Part shown: piece by piece, positions 18,145 through 30,834 of the stretch | How positions within the stretch are numbered: the stretch's first letter is position 1 | Layout of the letters: each line of letters starts with the position of its first letter | Assembly (NCBI RefSeq): GCF_023702125.1 | Contig: NZ_CP098415.1 | Span: 2,542,001 to 2,606,000, forward strand | Length of the DNA stretch: 64,000 nucleotides | Direction of reading: 5' to 3' | Source of the DNA: Halorubrum hochsteinianum | GTDB lineage: Archaea; Halobacteriota; Halobacteria; Halobacteriales; Haloferacaceae | The notes under the pieces: model-generated | Seen by the model: only the letters and a program-made list of their open reading frames with translations | Told to the model about the DNA's origin: nothing | Database searches by the model: none | Translations under genes and position numbers: made by a program

Positions 18145-19338
18145 ATGAGACGCGCCGACGAGCGCACGGTCCGCTACGAGCCGACGAGCGTCAAGGACCT
18201 GCTCGTCGAGATGAAAGACACCGCGGAGCTTTTGATCGACCTCTCGTACTCGGCGGTGCTCCACGCGAGTCCGACGGTCGCCCACGAGGTCGTCGAACTC
18301 GAACACCGGATGGACGCCCTCCAGATGCAGGCCCGGATGAGCCTGATGCTCGCGGCGCGGAACCCGAACGAGGCGGAGACGCTCGCGCCCGTCCTCGGGG
18401 TCATCGCCGCCGCCGACAAGGTCGCGGACGCCGCGGGCGACATCGCCAAGATCGTCACCGAGGAGATCGGGCTCCCCGACGCGATGCGGGGCGCGCTCTC
18501 CGCCGGCGTCGAGACGCTCGTCCGCGGAACCGTGAGCGCCGACTCCGCGTACGCCGGCCGGAGCCTCGACGCCATCGACCTCGAATCTGAGACCGGCGTC
18601 CGCGTCATCGCGGTCCGGCGCGACGAGGACTGGATCCTCAACCCCGGACCGACGACGCGCCTGAAGGCGGGCGACGTGACCCTGCTTCGCGGTCCCGAGG
18701 CCGGCGTCGCCGAGGTCTACCCCGAACTGAGCGGCGAGCCGTTCGACCCCGAGCCGCCCGCGGAGCCCGCGATCGACGACTTAGAGCGCGCGGTCGACTC
18801 GATCGTGTTGATGAAGAACCTCTCGGAGCTGGCCGTCGACCTGGCCTACGGCTCGGTCCTCTTCGACAACGAGGAGCTTGCGGAGGAAGTGAGCAACTTG
18901 GAAATCGAGGTCGACGCGCTCCAGTCGCGGTTCGAGGCGTGGACGCTCCGGGCGGCCGCCGAGGCCGACGACCCGGTGTCGCTGCGCGGGCTCATCCACC
19001 TCGGCGTCGCGACCGAGGAGATCTCCGACGCCGCGCTGGCGATCACCGAGGGGGTCCGCCGCGACCTCGACGTCCACCCGGTCGTGGAGATGGCGGTCCA
19101 GGAGTCGGACGAGATAATTTCTCGCACCATCGTCGGCGAGGGGAGCGACCTCGACGGCACCGCGGTCGCCGACGGCGTGCCCGCGACCGACATCTCGACG
19201 AGCGTCCTCGCGGTCCGCCGCCCGGAGGAGGGGTGGCTGGTCGGTCCCGACATCGACACCACGCTCCGGGGCGGCGACGTGATCATCGCGAAGGGGACCC
19301 GGACCTCGGCGGAGGAGTTCGATGCCCTCGCGGCGTGA
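18145..19338 (+). CDS. Double PhoU / double TrkA-C domain protein (ion-transport regulator)
   Basis: 397 residues built as two similar halves. Each has a PhoU-like helical bundle (about residues 10-115: VKDLLVEMKDTAELLIDLSYSAVL; about 210-310: DSIVLMKNLSELAVDLAYGSVL). Each is followed by a TrkA-C/RCK-C domain (about 120-195: VRVIAVRRDEDWILNPGPTTRLKAGDVTLLRG; about 315-397: SVLAVRRPEEGWLVGPDIDTTLRGGDVIIAKG). TrkA-C domains bind cyclic di-AMP or other ligands in potassium and anion transport systems. No channel segment is present, so it would act as a soluble regulator. Its end overlaps the next gene by 17 bases. Confidence 0.88.
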   Translation: MRRADERTVRYEPTSVKDLLVEMKDTAELLIDLSYSAVLHASPTVAHEVVELEHRMDALQMQARMSLMLAARNPNEAETLAPVLGVIAAADKVADAAGDIAKIVTEEIGLPDAMRGALSAGVETLVRGTVSADSAYAGRSLDAIDLESETGVRVIAVRRDEDWILNPGPTTRLKAGDVTLLRGPEAGVAEVYPELSGEPFDPEPPAEPAIDDLERAVDSIVLMKNLSELAVDLAYGSVLFDNEELAEEVSNLEIEVDALQSRFEAWTLRAAAEADDPVSLRGLIHLGVATEEISDAALAITEGVRRDLDVHPVVEMAVQESDEIISRTIVGEGSDLDGTAVADGVPATDISTSVLAVRRPEEGWLVGPDIDTTLRGGDVIIAKGTRTSAEEFDALAA

Positions 19339-19750
19339 GGCGGACGGGGCGGAGCCGGAGAGCGGGCGGCAGGGCGGCGATGCTAACGGGGAGGGTCCGG
19401 GAGACGAGAGGGACAAACGGGGTCCCGTCGCCCTCGCTCGGGCGTACTACGGCGCGCTCGACACCGGCGAGTACGACCGGCTGCGCTCCCTGCTCGACCC
19501 CGGCTTCGTCCAGAACCGCCCCGACCGGACCTTCGAGGGCCGCGACCGGTTCGTCGCGTTCATGCGCGACGAGCGGCCGAACACGGACACGACCCACGTC
19601 GTCGAGCGCGTCTACCCCGCGGGCCCCGGCGTCGCGGTCCGGGGGAGGCTCCTCGACGCGGACGGCGAGGAGCTGTTCGCGTTCGTCGACGTCTTCGGCG
19701 TTGAGGACGGGCGGCTGACCGCCCTGGAGACGTACGCGGCCGACTCGTAG
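19322..19750 (+). CDS. NTF2/SnoaL-like protein
   Basis: 142 residues. After a charged, probably disordered leader (1-35), the segment VALARAYYGALDTGEYDRLRSLLDPGFVQNRP begins an NTF2-like cone fold, continuing through FEGRDRFVAFMRDERP to AVRGRLLDADGEELFAFVDVFGVEDGRLTALETY. This is the usual SnoaL-like pattern (ketosteroid-isomerase-like pocket). Its ATG is inside the previous gene's last codons (17-base overlap), so the two are probably cotranscribed. A start at an internal codon nearer residue 36 cannot be ruled out. Substrate unknown. Confidence 0.75.
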   Translation: MPSRREADGAEPESGRQGGDANGEGPGDERDKRGPVALARAYYGALDTGEYDRLRSLLDPGFVQNRPDRTFEGRDRFVAFMRDERPNTDTTHVVERVYPAGPGVAVRGRLLDADGEELFAFVDVFGVEDGRLTALETYAADS

Positions 19751-19777
19751 GATCGATTCTCGTCGGGCCGTCCCGAA

Positions 19778-20989
19778 TCACCAAGCCGCGCGCAACACGC
19801 CGAGGATCCCCTCGGCGGTCGCGTCGAGGTCGGCCGGCGCGCGCGCCATCGGCGGGTCCTCGACGACGAACTCGGCGATCGCCGGGAGGTCGTCCTCGTC
19901 CGTCTCGGGCAGGTCCCGGAGTCGGCTCGGCACGTCGAGCGAGTCCCGGACTTCGGCGACCGCCGCGACGACGTCCTCCGCGACTGCGTCGTCGTCGCGC
20001 CCCGCCGTCGGGACGCCCAGCCCGGCCGCGAGCGCCCGGCGGCTCGCGTCGACCTCGTCGAAGAGGTACGCCAGCGCGTGGGGCGCGATCGCGGCGTGAA
20101 CCGCGCCCTGCTGGACGTCGTACCGGCGGGCGAACCCGTGGCCGAACGCGTGGACGACGGATATCTTTCGGTCGAGTTGAACGAGCAGCGCCCCGACGAC
20201 GGCGCGGTCGGTCGCCGCCTCGCTCGACGGCTGGTCGCCCGCGACGTGCGGGAGCGCGTCCGAGAGGAGCCGGAGCCCGTGGACCGCGGCCGCGTCGCTT
20301 ACCGGGGAGGCGTCGCGGGCGTACGGCGTCTCGACGCCCTTGTTGAACCCGTTCATCGCCGAGCCGGCGAGCACCGACCGCGGCGTCGTCTCGAACAGCG
20401 CCGGGTCGGCGACGTCCGCGATCGGCCACGCGCCGCTCCCGCTGACGGTCACCGGCTGGCCGGTCGGGGACTCGCCGGCCGAGAACACCGCCAGCGACCC
20501 GCCCGCCGAGAGGTCCGCGCCCGCGAACGTCGTCGGGATGACGACGACTGGGAGGGCCGGCTCCGAGCCGGGTGCCAACTCGCCGAGCGCGTCCGCCCCC
20601 GACTCCGCGTCGGCGCGGAGGTCACCGAGGTCCCGCCCGTCCGCCGCGAGCAGTGTCGCCTGCCGCGCGACGTCGAGGCTCGCGCCGCCGCCGACCGCGA
20701 CGAGGACGTCTGCTCCAACCTCCGCCCGCGCATCGAGGAGGTCGTAGGCGGTCTCGACCCGCTTGTCGGGTGTGGTCCCGTCGAAGATTCCCGCGAACCG
20801 ATCGCCGAGTCCCTCTCGGATCGGGTCCATTAGCGCGTCGTTCGCGCCCGTGTTCGAGCCGCAGACGACCAAGGCGTCGTCGAGGCCGCGGTCGTCGAGC
20901 CAGCCGTCGAGGTCTGCGATCCGCCCCCGTCCGAACCGGATCTCGCAGCCGCGGTGAACGTGTTCGAAGGAGTCCGCGATGGGTAGCAT
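19778..20989 (-). CDS. Iron-containing alcohol dehydrogenase family protein
   Basis: 403 residues from the ATG at 20989 (MLPIADSFEH); the frame extends to 21118 but the extra part is arginine-rich shadow sequence. The dehydroquinate-synthase-like fold is seen in DVLVAVGGGASLDVARQ (NAD(P) loop, about 94-110), VVVIPTTFAGADLSAGGS and HAFGHGFARRYDVQQGAVHAAIAPH (about 280-304). In the canonical family the metal is held by Asp and His spaced four apart plus two later His. Here the first pair is Asn213 and Lys217, so the usual Fe/Zn site is incomplete. It resembles the maleylacetate reductase branch. Substrate unknown. Confidence 0.82.
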   Translation of the reverse strand: MLPIADSFEHVHRGCEIRFGRGRIADLDGWLDDRGLDDALVVCGSNTGANDALMDPIREGLGDRFAGIFDGTTPDKRVETAYDLLDARAEVGADVLVAVGGGASLDVARQATLLAADGRDLGDLRADAESGADALGELAPGSEPALPVVVIPTTFAGADLSAGGSLAVFSAGESPTGQPVTVSGSGAWPIADVADPALFETTPRSVLAGSAMNGFNKGVETPYARDASPVSDAAAVHGLRLLSDALPHVAGDQPSSEAATDRAVVGALLVQLDRKISVVHAFGHGFARRYDVQQGAVHAAIAPHALAYLFDEVDASRRALAAGLGVPTAGRDDDAVAEDVVAAVAEVRDSLDVPSRLRDLPETDEDDLPAIAEFVVEDPPMARAPADLDATAEGILGVLRAAW

Positions 20990-21148
20990 CGGCGAGGCGT
21001 ACGGCGGGCGGCGGCTTGTAGCTGTGGGACGCGTCAGCATACCGGGCGGGTTCCGGGTCCGAACCCGGCGTCGAACCTGACCGAGCGCGCCGCGCTCGGT
21101 CCCTGCGGCGTCCGTCACGGCCGCTCACGCGCGCGGGCGTGCGTCGGG

Positions 21149-21156
21149 TTTATAAG
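21149..21156 (+). promoter_or_regulatory. TATA-like box of gyrBA
   Basis: TTTATAAG, 30-37 bases before the gyrB ATG. It is the clearest TATA box in this part of the window. Confidence 0.6.
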
Positions 21157-21179
21157 CCGACGGCAATTAGCTGGAGTAA

Positions 21180-25612
<4,433 letters not shown>

Positions 25613-25712
25613 TCGCCCCGCGCGACGAAACCGCCCCGGTTCCGGTCTCCCGACCGCCCTCCGAGCGCGTGTGCGGAGTTGAACTGCCGACCCCCGGTAG
25701 GTCCTTCAGGAA

Positions 25713-25721
25713 AGTTACTTA
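25713..25721 (+). promoter_or_regulatory. TATA-like box of the acetyl-CoA synthetase gene
   Basis: AGTTACTTA lies 28-36 bases before ATG 25749 in the 136-base gap after gyrA. Confidence 0.4.
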
Positions 25722-25748
25722 CTGTCGCCGCGAAAATCCCCGGACGAG

Positions 25749-27797
25749 ATGGACGAGTACGAGGGGTTCGAGGAGGTCGTACACGAGCCGACCGAGGCGT
25801 TCGCCGAGTCGACGAACGTCGCGGCGTTCATGCGCGAGTACGGGATCGACGACTACGAGGAGCTGATCGAGCGGACGACCTCGGCGGTCCCGGGCGAACC
25901 GGAGTCCGGGGTCGACTGGTTCTGGGACGAGATCGTCGACTACCTCGATATCGACTTCTACACCGACTACGACGCGGTCCGGGACGACACCGACGGCCCG
26001 CAGTTCTCCGACTGGTACCCCGGCGGCGAGGTCAACGTCGCGCACAACGTCGTCGACCGCCACGCCGCGGTCGACTCCCCGAACCGAAACCGCGTCGCGC
26101 TGCTCTGGGAGGGGGAGCCGGGAGACGTCCGCGAGATCACCTACCACGAGCTCCGCCGGCAGAGCGACCGCGTCGCGAACTACCTGACCGAGGCCGGGAT
26201 CGAGACCGGCGACACCGTCGGGCTGTACATGCCGATGGTGCCCGAGGTCGTCTCGATTCTCTACGGCTGCCTGAAGGTCGGCGCGATCGCGGTGCCGATC
26301 TTCTCCGGGTTCGGCCGCGAGGCGACCGCGACTCGGATCGAGGACGGGGAGCCGTCCGTGCTGTTCACGGGCGACGGCTTCTACCGCCGCGGCGACGAGG
26401 TGCGGCTGAAGGGGACCGCCGACGAGGCGATCGCGGACGCCGGCCACGTCGAGGAGGTGGTCGTGTACGACCGACTCGGCGCGACGCCCGCGAGCGACGG
26501 CGGCGGTCCGAACGCGGCCGGTGAGGGAGGGGACCACACGGACCCCGTCCCGTGGAACGACGACCGCGACCGGACGTGGACGGGAGCGGTCGGCTCGCAG
26601 CCGTCGACCTACGAGACGAAGCACCTCCCGAGCGATCAGGAGTCGCTGCTGCTGTACTCCTCGGGGACCACCGGCGAGCCGAAGGGCATCGTCCACACCC
26701 ACGCGGGCGTCCTCACGCAGTGCGCCAAGGAGATCCACTTCGGCTTCGACCAGAAGCCCGCGGACCGCTTCTTCTGGGTCTCCGACATCGGCTGGATGAT
26801 GGGGCCGTGGACGCTGATCGGCAACCACGCGTTCGGCGGGACGGTGGTGATGTACGAGGGCGCGCCCGACCACCCCGAGCCGGACCGATTCTGGGAGATG
26901 ATCGACCGGCACTCGATCACGCAGTTCGGCATCTCGCCGACCGCGATCCGCGCGCTCCGCAAGCACGGAGACGAATGGGTCGAAGAACACGACCTCTCCT
27001 CGCTCCGGATACTGGGCTCCACCGGCGAGCCGTGGGACCCCGAGTCGTGGCGCTGGTTCTACGACGCGGTCGGCGGCGGCGACTGCCCGATAATCAACAT
27101 CTCCGGCGGCACGGAGATCTGCGGCTGCTTCCTGATGCCGATGCCCAACCGGCCGCTGAAGCCCTGTACGCTCGGCGGGCCCGGACTGGGGATGGACATC
27201 GACATCGTCGACGAGACCGGCGAGTCGGTCCGTGAGTCCGGCGAGCGCGGGTACCTCGTCGCGCGCGACTCCTGCCCCTCGATGACGAAGTCGCTGTGGT
27301 CGGGCGACGAGCGCTACGTAGAGGAGTACTGGTCGACGTGGCCCGACCTGTGGGACCACGGCGACTTCGCGCAGAAGGACGACGACGGGTTCTGGTTCCT
27401 CCACGGTCGCGCCGACGACGCCCTCAACGTCGCCGGGCGGAAGGTCGGACCGGCCGAGATCGAGGGCGTCCTCATCGACCACGACGCGGTCAATCAGGCG
27501 GCCGCGGTGGGCGTCCCGGACGACACCACGGGGACCGCGGTCGTCGCGTACGTCGTCCTCGAACCCGACGCGGAGCCGAGCGACGACCTCCGCGAGGAGC
27601 TACGCGCCTTAGTCGGCGACGAACACGGCAAGCCGTTCCGGCCGCGCGAGCTGCTGTTCGTCGACGCCTTCCCGAAGACCCAGTCGGGCAAGATCATCCG
27701 GCGCGCGATCGAGTCCGTCTACGTCGGCGAGGACCCGGGCGACCTCTCCTCGATGGAGAACCCGGAGGCGCTCGACGCGCTGCGGGACGCCGCCTGA
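25749..27797 (+). CDS. acs: Acetyl-CoA synthetase-like AMP-forming ligase
   Basis: 682 residues. Activates acetate (or a close short acid such as propionate) to the CoA thioester through an acyl-adenylate. Visible ACS features are WFWDEIVDYLDIDF and WYPGGEVNVAHNVVDRH in the N-terminal part, the P-loop LLYSSGTTGEPKGIVHTHAG (about 300-317), GWMMGPWTLIG, SGGTEICGCF, and the C-terminal catalytic lysine in PKTQSGKIIRRAI. An insert of about 35 residues rich in Gly and Asp (about 245-285) is longer than in bacterial Acs. It is monocistronic with its own promoter. The exact substrate is not determined by sequence alone. Confidence 0.88.
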   Translation: MDEYEGFEEVVHEPTEAFAESTNVAAFMREYGIDDYEELIERTTSAVPGEPESGVDWFWDEIVDYLDIDFYTDYDAVRDDTDGPQFSDWYPGGEVNVAHNVVDRHAAVDSPNRNRVALLWEGEPGDVREITYHELRRQSDRVANYLTEAGIETGDTVGLYMPMVPEVVSILYGCLKVGAIAVPIFSGFGREATATRIEDGEPSVLFTGDGFYRRGDEVRLKGTADEAIADAGHVEEVVVYDRLGATPASDGGGPNAAGEGGDHTDPVPWNDDRDRTWTGAVGSQPSTYETKHLPSDQESLLLYSSGTTGEPKGIVHTHAGVLTQCAKEIHFGFDQKPADRFFWVSDIGWMMGPWTLIGNHAFGGTVVMYEGAPDHPEPDRFWEMIDRHSITQFGISPTAIRALRKHGDEWVEEHDLSSLRILGSTGEPWDPESWRWFYDAVGGGDCPIINISGGTEICGCFLMPMPNRPLKPCTLGGPGLGMDIDIVDETGESVRESGERGYLVARDSCPSMTKSLWSGDERYVEEYWSTWPDLWDHGDFAQKDDDGFWFLHGRADDALNVAGRKVGPAEIEGVLIDHDAVNQAAAVGVPDDTTGTAVVAYVVLEPDAEPSDDLREELRALVGDEHGKPFRPRELLFVDAFPKTQSGKIIRRAIESVYVGEDPGDLSSMENPEALDALRDAA

Positions 27798-27830
27798 GTA
27801 CGGAACCGACCGCCTCGAACCGAGATCCAG

Positions 27831-28301
27831 TCAGGCGGCCGCGTCCGCCACCGCCTCGTCGAGTTCGTCGTAGTCCGGTTCTTGCCCGGCGTTGTCCGCG
27901 AGCCAGCGGTACGTCACGGTCCCGTCCGCGTCGATCACGAACACGGCGCGCTGGGCGACCGTCTCGACACCGTAGCCCTCGAAGTCCTCGATCACGTCGT
28001 ACGCCTCGATCGCGCCGTGGTCCGGGTCGCCGACGAGCGCGAACGGGAGGCCGTACTGGGTGCGGTACGCCGCGAGCGCGTGCGGCAGGTCGGTGCTCAC
28101 GCCGAACAGCGTACAGTCGTCGCGGTCGAACCCGTCGCGGAGCGCCTCCATCTCGTCGGTACAGGTGTTCGAGAAGGCGGCGGGGAAGAAGGCGAGCACG
28201 ACCGGCTCGTCGCCAAGGTGGTCCGAGAGTCGGAACGGCGCGATGTCGCCGTCCACGAGCGATCCGGTGAAGTCGGGAGCGTTGTCGCCGACGTGTGGCA
28301 T
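27831..28301 (-). CDS. Peroxiredoxin (AhpC/TSA, BCP-like)
   Basis: 156 residues from the ATG at 28301 (MPHVGDNAPDF); the open frame further upstream is not gene-like. It reduces hydroperoxides with thiol electrons in the cytoplasm. The thioredoxin fold has the peroxidatic site PAAFSNTCTDEM with Cys47. A second cysteine at residue 63 (RDDCTLFGVS) might be the resolving residue. The Pro-x3-Thr/Ser-x2-Cys signature is shifted to Ser44-Asn-Thr-Cys47, as in AhpE/BCP relatives. It is convergent with the acs gene. Its reductant in this organism is unknown. Confidence 0.9.
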   Translation of the reverse strand: MPHVGDNAPDFTGSLVDGDIAPFRLSDHLGDEPVVLAFFPAAFSNTCTDEMEALRDGFDRDDCTLFGVSTDLPHALAAYRTQYGLPFALVGDPDHGAIEAYDVIEDFEGYGVETVAQRAVFVIDADGTVTYRWLADNAGQEPDYDELDEAVADAAA

Positions 28302-28455
28302 ATCTGGTTGTCGTCGGCCGGGCGTATCACGGTTTCGACGGCGGAATTCGAGTCGGTCCGTCGCCCTCGGGCGGCCCGTCCTCGATACGACCGGAGGAGA
28401 CGACGCGACTCGCATCGGGACAGAGACCAAGTGGGTCGCCGCGGTAGGACCGCGC

Positions 28456-29373
28456 GTGTCCCGCCCTCCACGCCGCCCGATCCGCCGTCGAGTGGTACTG
28501 CTGACCGCGACCGCCTCGGTGCCCGCGCTGTCCGGATGTCTCGACGCCGACTTCGGGGACGACGGTGCCGCAGCGACCGTTCTCAAGCTCGACGAGGCGT
28601 CGGTCACGGGCGTTTCGAACGCCTTCGCCACCTCCGTCGACATGGTCGGCCACGCCGGCCGAGCCGCCGTGCGGACCGCGATCGACGGCGGCGAGGGGAC
28701 CGTCGAGGGATACTACGGTCCGGACGTCTCGGCACCGTACGTCGTCACCGACGGCCCGGCGTTCCACCGCATCGAGACCGAGACGCTCCGCTCGGTCGCG
28801 GCGACGGGCTACGAGTACGCGGTCGAGGTCGACGCCGTCGACTCGTTCCGCTCCGGCCCCCCGTCGAACGTCCCGTTCGCTGACCTCCCGGAGTGCGACC
28901 GCGACGCGGTCCGCGACGCGCTCGGGAACGCGGGTCTCGTTCACGCGCCGCACTATCCGCCGTTCGACGTGACGTTCGCGTACGCGTCCGCCGAGACGCG
29001 GGAGCGCTCGCGGTTCGTCCCCGCGAACGACGGCCAGCGCGTCGAGTGGGACGGCGAACTGCTCCGGTTCGGGTTCGAGGAAGAGCGGTCGGTCGAGGTC
29101 CGAACCGTGGCGGTTCGCGCCGAGCACGTCGCCTCGTCGCCAGACGAGTTCCGTCGGGCCGTCGGCGAGGAACACGGTCGGTCGTTCGACGACCCGGGCC
29201 CGGAGCGGCGCGCGATCCTTGACGCGGCGATCGACTCCGAGTACCGCGAGTCCCCGCCGCACTCCGACGCGTTCGCGGCAGTCCTCGACGCGATTTCGAC
29301 CGACGGGGAAGCCGTTCCGCTCGTCCGCTACGACGGGGACTGGTACTTCACGCACCTCTCCGGGTGGGACTGA
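28456..29373 (+). CDS. Predicted secreted lipoprotein, function unknown
   Basis: 305 residues from GTG 28456 (MSRPPRRPIRRRVVLLT). The N-terminus has consecutive arginines, a hydrophobic stretch and the lipobox ALSGC (Cys28), which fits a twin-arginine lipoprotein, the usual export route in haloarchaea. The mature part is acidic, with no recognised enzyme motif. Its last 70 residues (EEHGRSFDDPGPERRAIL...VPLVRYDGDWYFTHLSGWD) look like a compact beta domain. The open frame extends much farther upstream, but that part overlaps the peroxiredoxin gene on the other strand. It is followed by tatA. Confidence 0.65.
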   Translation: MSRPPRRPIRRRVVLLTATASVPALSGCLDADFGDDGAAATVLKLDEASVTGVSNAFATSVDMVGHAGRAAVRTAIDGGEGTVEGYYGPDVSAPYVVTDGPAFHRIETETLRSVAATGYEYAVEVDAVDSFRSGPPSNVPFADLPECDRDAVRDALGNAGLVHAPHYPPFDVTFAYASAETRERSRFVPANDGQRVEWDGELLRFGFEEERSVEVRTVAVRAEHVASSPDEFRRAVGEEHGRSFDDPGPERRAILDAAIDSEYRESPPHSDAFAAVLDAISTDGEAVPLVRYDGDWYFTHLSGWD

Positions 29374-29442
29374 TTCCTCCTGCGGTCGCCGATCAAGTTC
29401 GGACGCCCTCGGCGGCCGCGCGGATCCGGCGGAGGCAAAAAG

Positions 29443-29450
29443 ACTATAGT
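29443..29450 (+). promoter_or_regulatory. TATA-like box of tatA
   Basis: ACTATAGT, 27-34 bases before the tatA ATG, embedded in an A-rich stretch. Confidence 0.45.
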
Positions 29451-29476
29451 CGCCACAGGGTTACTGCGAGACAGAG

Positions 29477-29749
29477 ATGGTAAGTGTGATTCCACTGTTC
29501 GGCGGTCTTCCGGTGGGGCCCGAGCTCCTCATCATCCTGCTCGTGCTGGTCCTGCTGTTCGGGGCGAACAAGATCCCGAAGCTGGCCCGCTCGACCGGGC
29601 AGGCGATGGGTGAGTTCAAGAAGGGCCGCGAGGAGATCGAGGAGGAACTGAAAGAGATGGACGACGACGACAGCGGCTCGGTGGTCAACGACGAGGACGA
29701 CGAGTTCGACGACCTCGAAGCCGAGACCGACAAGGAAACCAGCGCGTAA
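29477..29749 (+). CDS. tatA: Sec-independent translocase protein TatA
   Basis: 90 residues with the classic TatA/E plan: a short periplasmic N-terminus, one membrane helix (about 14-31, PELLIILLVLVLLFGA), the hinge FGANKIP, an amphipathic helix (KLARSTGQAMGEFKKGREEIEEEL), and an acidic tail. It forms the pore-like assembly for folded twin-arginine substrates, which dominate haloarchaeal secretion. Two proteins in this window (the hydrolase at 14620-15573 and the lipoprotein at 28456-29373) carry Tat-like signals and could be substrates. It has its own TATA-like box. Confidence 0.93.
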   Translation: MVSVIPLFGGLPVGPELLIILLVLVLLFGANKIPKLARSTGQAMGEFKKGREEIEEELKEMDDDDSGSVVNDEDDEFDDLEAETDKETSA

Positions 29750-29802
29750 CGCCGGCTCCGACACCGATCGACTTCCGCCGTACAGTCTTCTCTCCCCGAT
29801 TT

Positions 29803-29875
29803 GGGCGCGTGGCCTAGCGGACAGGGCGAGAGGTTCCTAACCTCTCGATCGCGGGTTCGAATCCCGTCGCGCCCG
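29803..29875 (+). tRNA. tRNA-Arg (anticodon CCU)
   Basis: Cloverleaf of 73 bases. Acceptor arms GGGCGCG and CGCGCCC pair fully, with G as discriminator. The anticodon stem is AGAGG/CCTCT around the 7-base loop TTCCTAA, giving anticodon CCT, which reads AGG arginine codons. The T arm is GCGGG-TTCGAAT-CCCGT. CCA is not encoded and no intron is seen. Confidence 0.93.
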
Positions 29876-30019
29876 TTCCTTCGCTCCGCTCAGTCACGGG
29901 CGCGACTGGCTCCACGCTCGCTCACTACGTTCGCTCGCGGGGATCCCGCCGTGCCCGCTATCTGCGAACGAAGTGAGCAGTAGCGGCACAAGCGGGATTC
30001 TTGCGCTGTCGAAAGCGCG
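29876..30019. repeat. GC-rich inverted-repeat element behind the tRNA
   Basis: 144 bases without a gene, between the tRNA and the end of the next (minus-strand) gene. The 15-mer GCTCACTACGTTCGC (29920-29934) recurs as an inverted copy with one mismatch (29964-29978), separated by 29 bases. Its style resembles the palindromic DNA at 16159-16543. I see no integrase or direct copy of the tRNA 3' end, so no attachment site is claimed. Confidence 0.45.
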
Positions 30020-30727
30020 TCACCGCTCAGAGTCCTCCAGCCGCCTGAACGAGTGCGACGCGAGCGCGACCGATCCCACCGCGATGGCGAGCGTCGCGCC
30101 CGCCAGTCCGGCTCCGGGCTCGTACAGCAGCGGCGGGTGGAAGCCGACCCAGTAGTCGACGACGACGTTCGCGACGCCGAGCGCCAGCGCCGTCGCGAGC
30201 GCGCCCGGCGTCGTGCGCCCGAACGCCGGGAACAGGAGCGCCAGCCCGACGAACAGCAGGTGCGTCCCGATCACGCCCCAGTAGTAGAGCCACGCGTCCG
30301 GGGCGGCGACGTACCGGCCGAACGCGAGGTTGAGCGAGACCAGCGGCCAGACGCCGAACTGGACCAGCCAGACGAACGCGACCGTCTGGAGGTACGCCGA
30401 CGCCCGCGAGACCGGGGTGTCGACGGTCACGTCGCCGCCGCGTCGGACCGTGGGCACGATTCCGACGAGGACCGCTCCGCCGAGCGCGACCGCGACCGTC
30501 GAGTCCGCGTACAGCGGCCAGAGGGGGACCGGAACCGAACCCGCCGTCGGCGCGTAGTACCAGGTCCCGACCGCGAGCATGAACGCGGTGAACCCGCAGA
30601 CGACGGCGAGGCTCCGCGGCGTCCCGAGTAGCTCCTCGGCGATCGCCGCCCGCACCCGCCGCCTGACCGCGGGACTTCGCAGTCGCCGGAGTCGCCGGAG
30701 CCGCGGAAACCGCTCGGAGCGTGACAC
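30020..30727 (-). CDS. DUF1405-type polytopic membrane protein
   Basis: 235 residues with an arginine-rich N-terminus and about six hydrophobic segments. The signature GTWYYA (about residue 54) followed by PLWPLYADSTVA matches the family of small membrane proteins known as DUF1405 (YpjA-like), which has no assigned activity. Other conserved spots are FGVWPLV, WLYYWGVIGTHLLF and VDYWVGFHPPLLY. The ATG start at 30727 overlaps no neighbour and the gene faces away from the pilus operon, so the 107 bases between hold two divergent promoters. Confidence 0.8.
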   Translation of the reverse strand: MSRSERFPRLRRLRRLRSPAVRRRVRAAIAEELLGTPRSLAVVCGFTAFMLAVGTWYYAPTAGSVPVPLWPLYADSTVAVALGGAVLVGIVPTVRRGGDVTVDTPVSRASAYLQTVAFVWLVQFGVWPLVSLNLAFGRYVAAPDAWLYYWGVIGTHLLFVGLALLFPAFGRTTPGALATALALGVANVVVDYWVGFHPPLLYEPGAGLAGATLAIAVGSVALASHSFRRLEDSER

Positions 30728-30834
30728 GGCGGCGATCCGTGCGCGACGGCCTAAAACCCGACCGTCCGCTGTCGATTATCAATCGCGGTGTTTTGCCAGA
30801 CAGCTTTTTCAACGGACCCGGCGTTGACGGGACT

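Noticed and set aside
25719-27482. Long minus-strand open frame opposite the acetyl-CoA synthetase
   Set aside because: Shadow translation; the plus strand carries all ANL motifs.
29803-30019. tRNA-linked attachment site of an integrated element
   Set aside because: No integrase, no second copy of the tRNA 3' end and no compositional change beside it.
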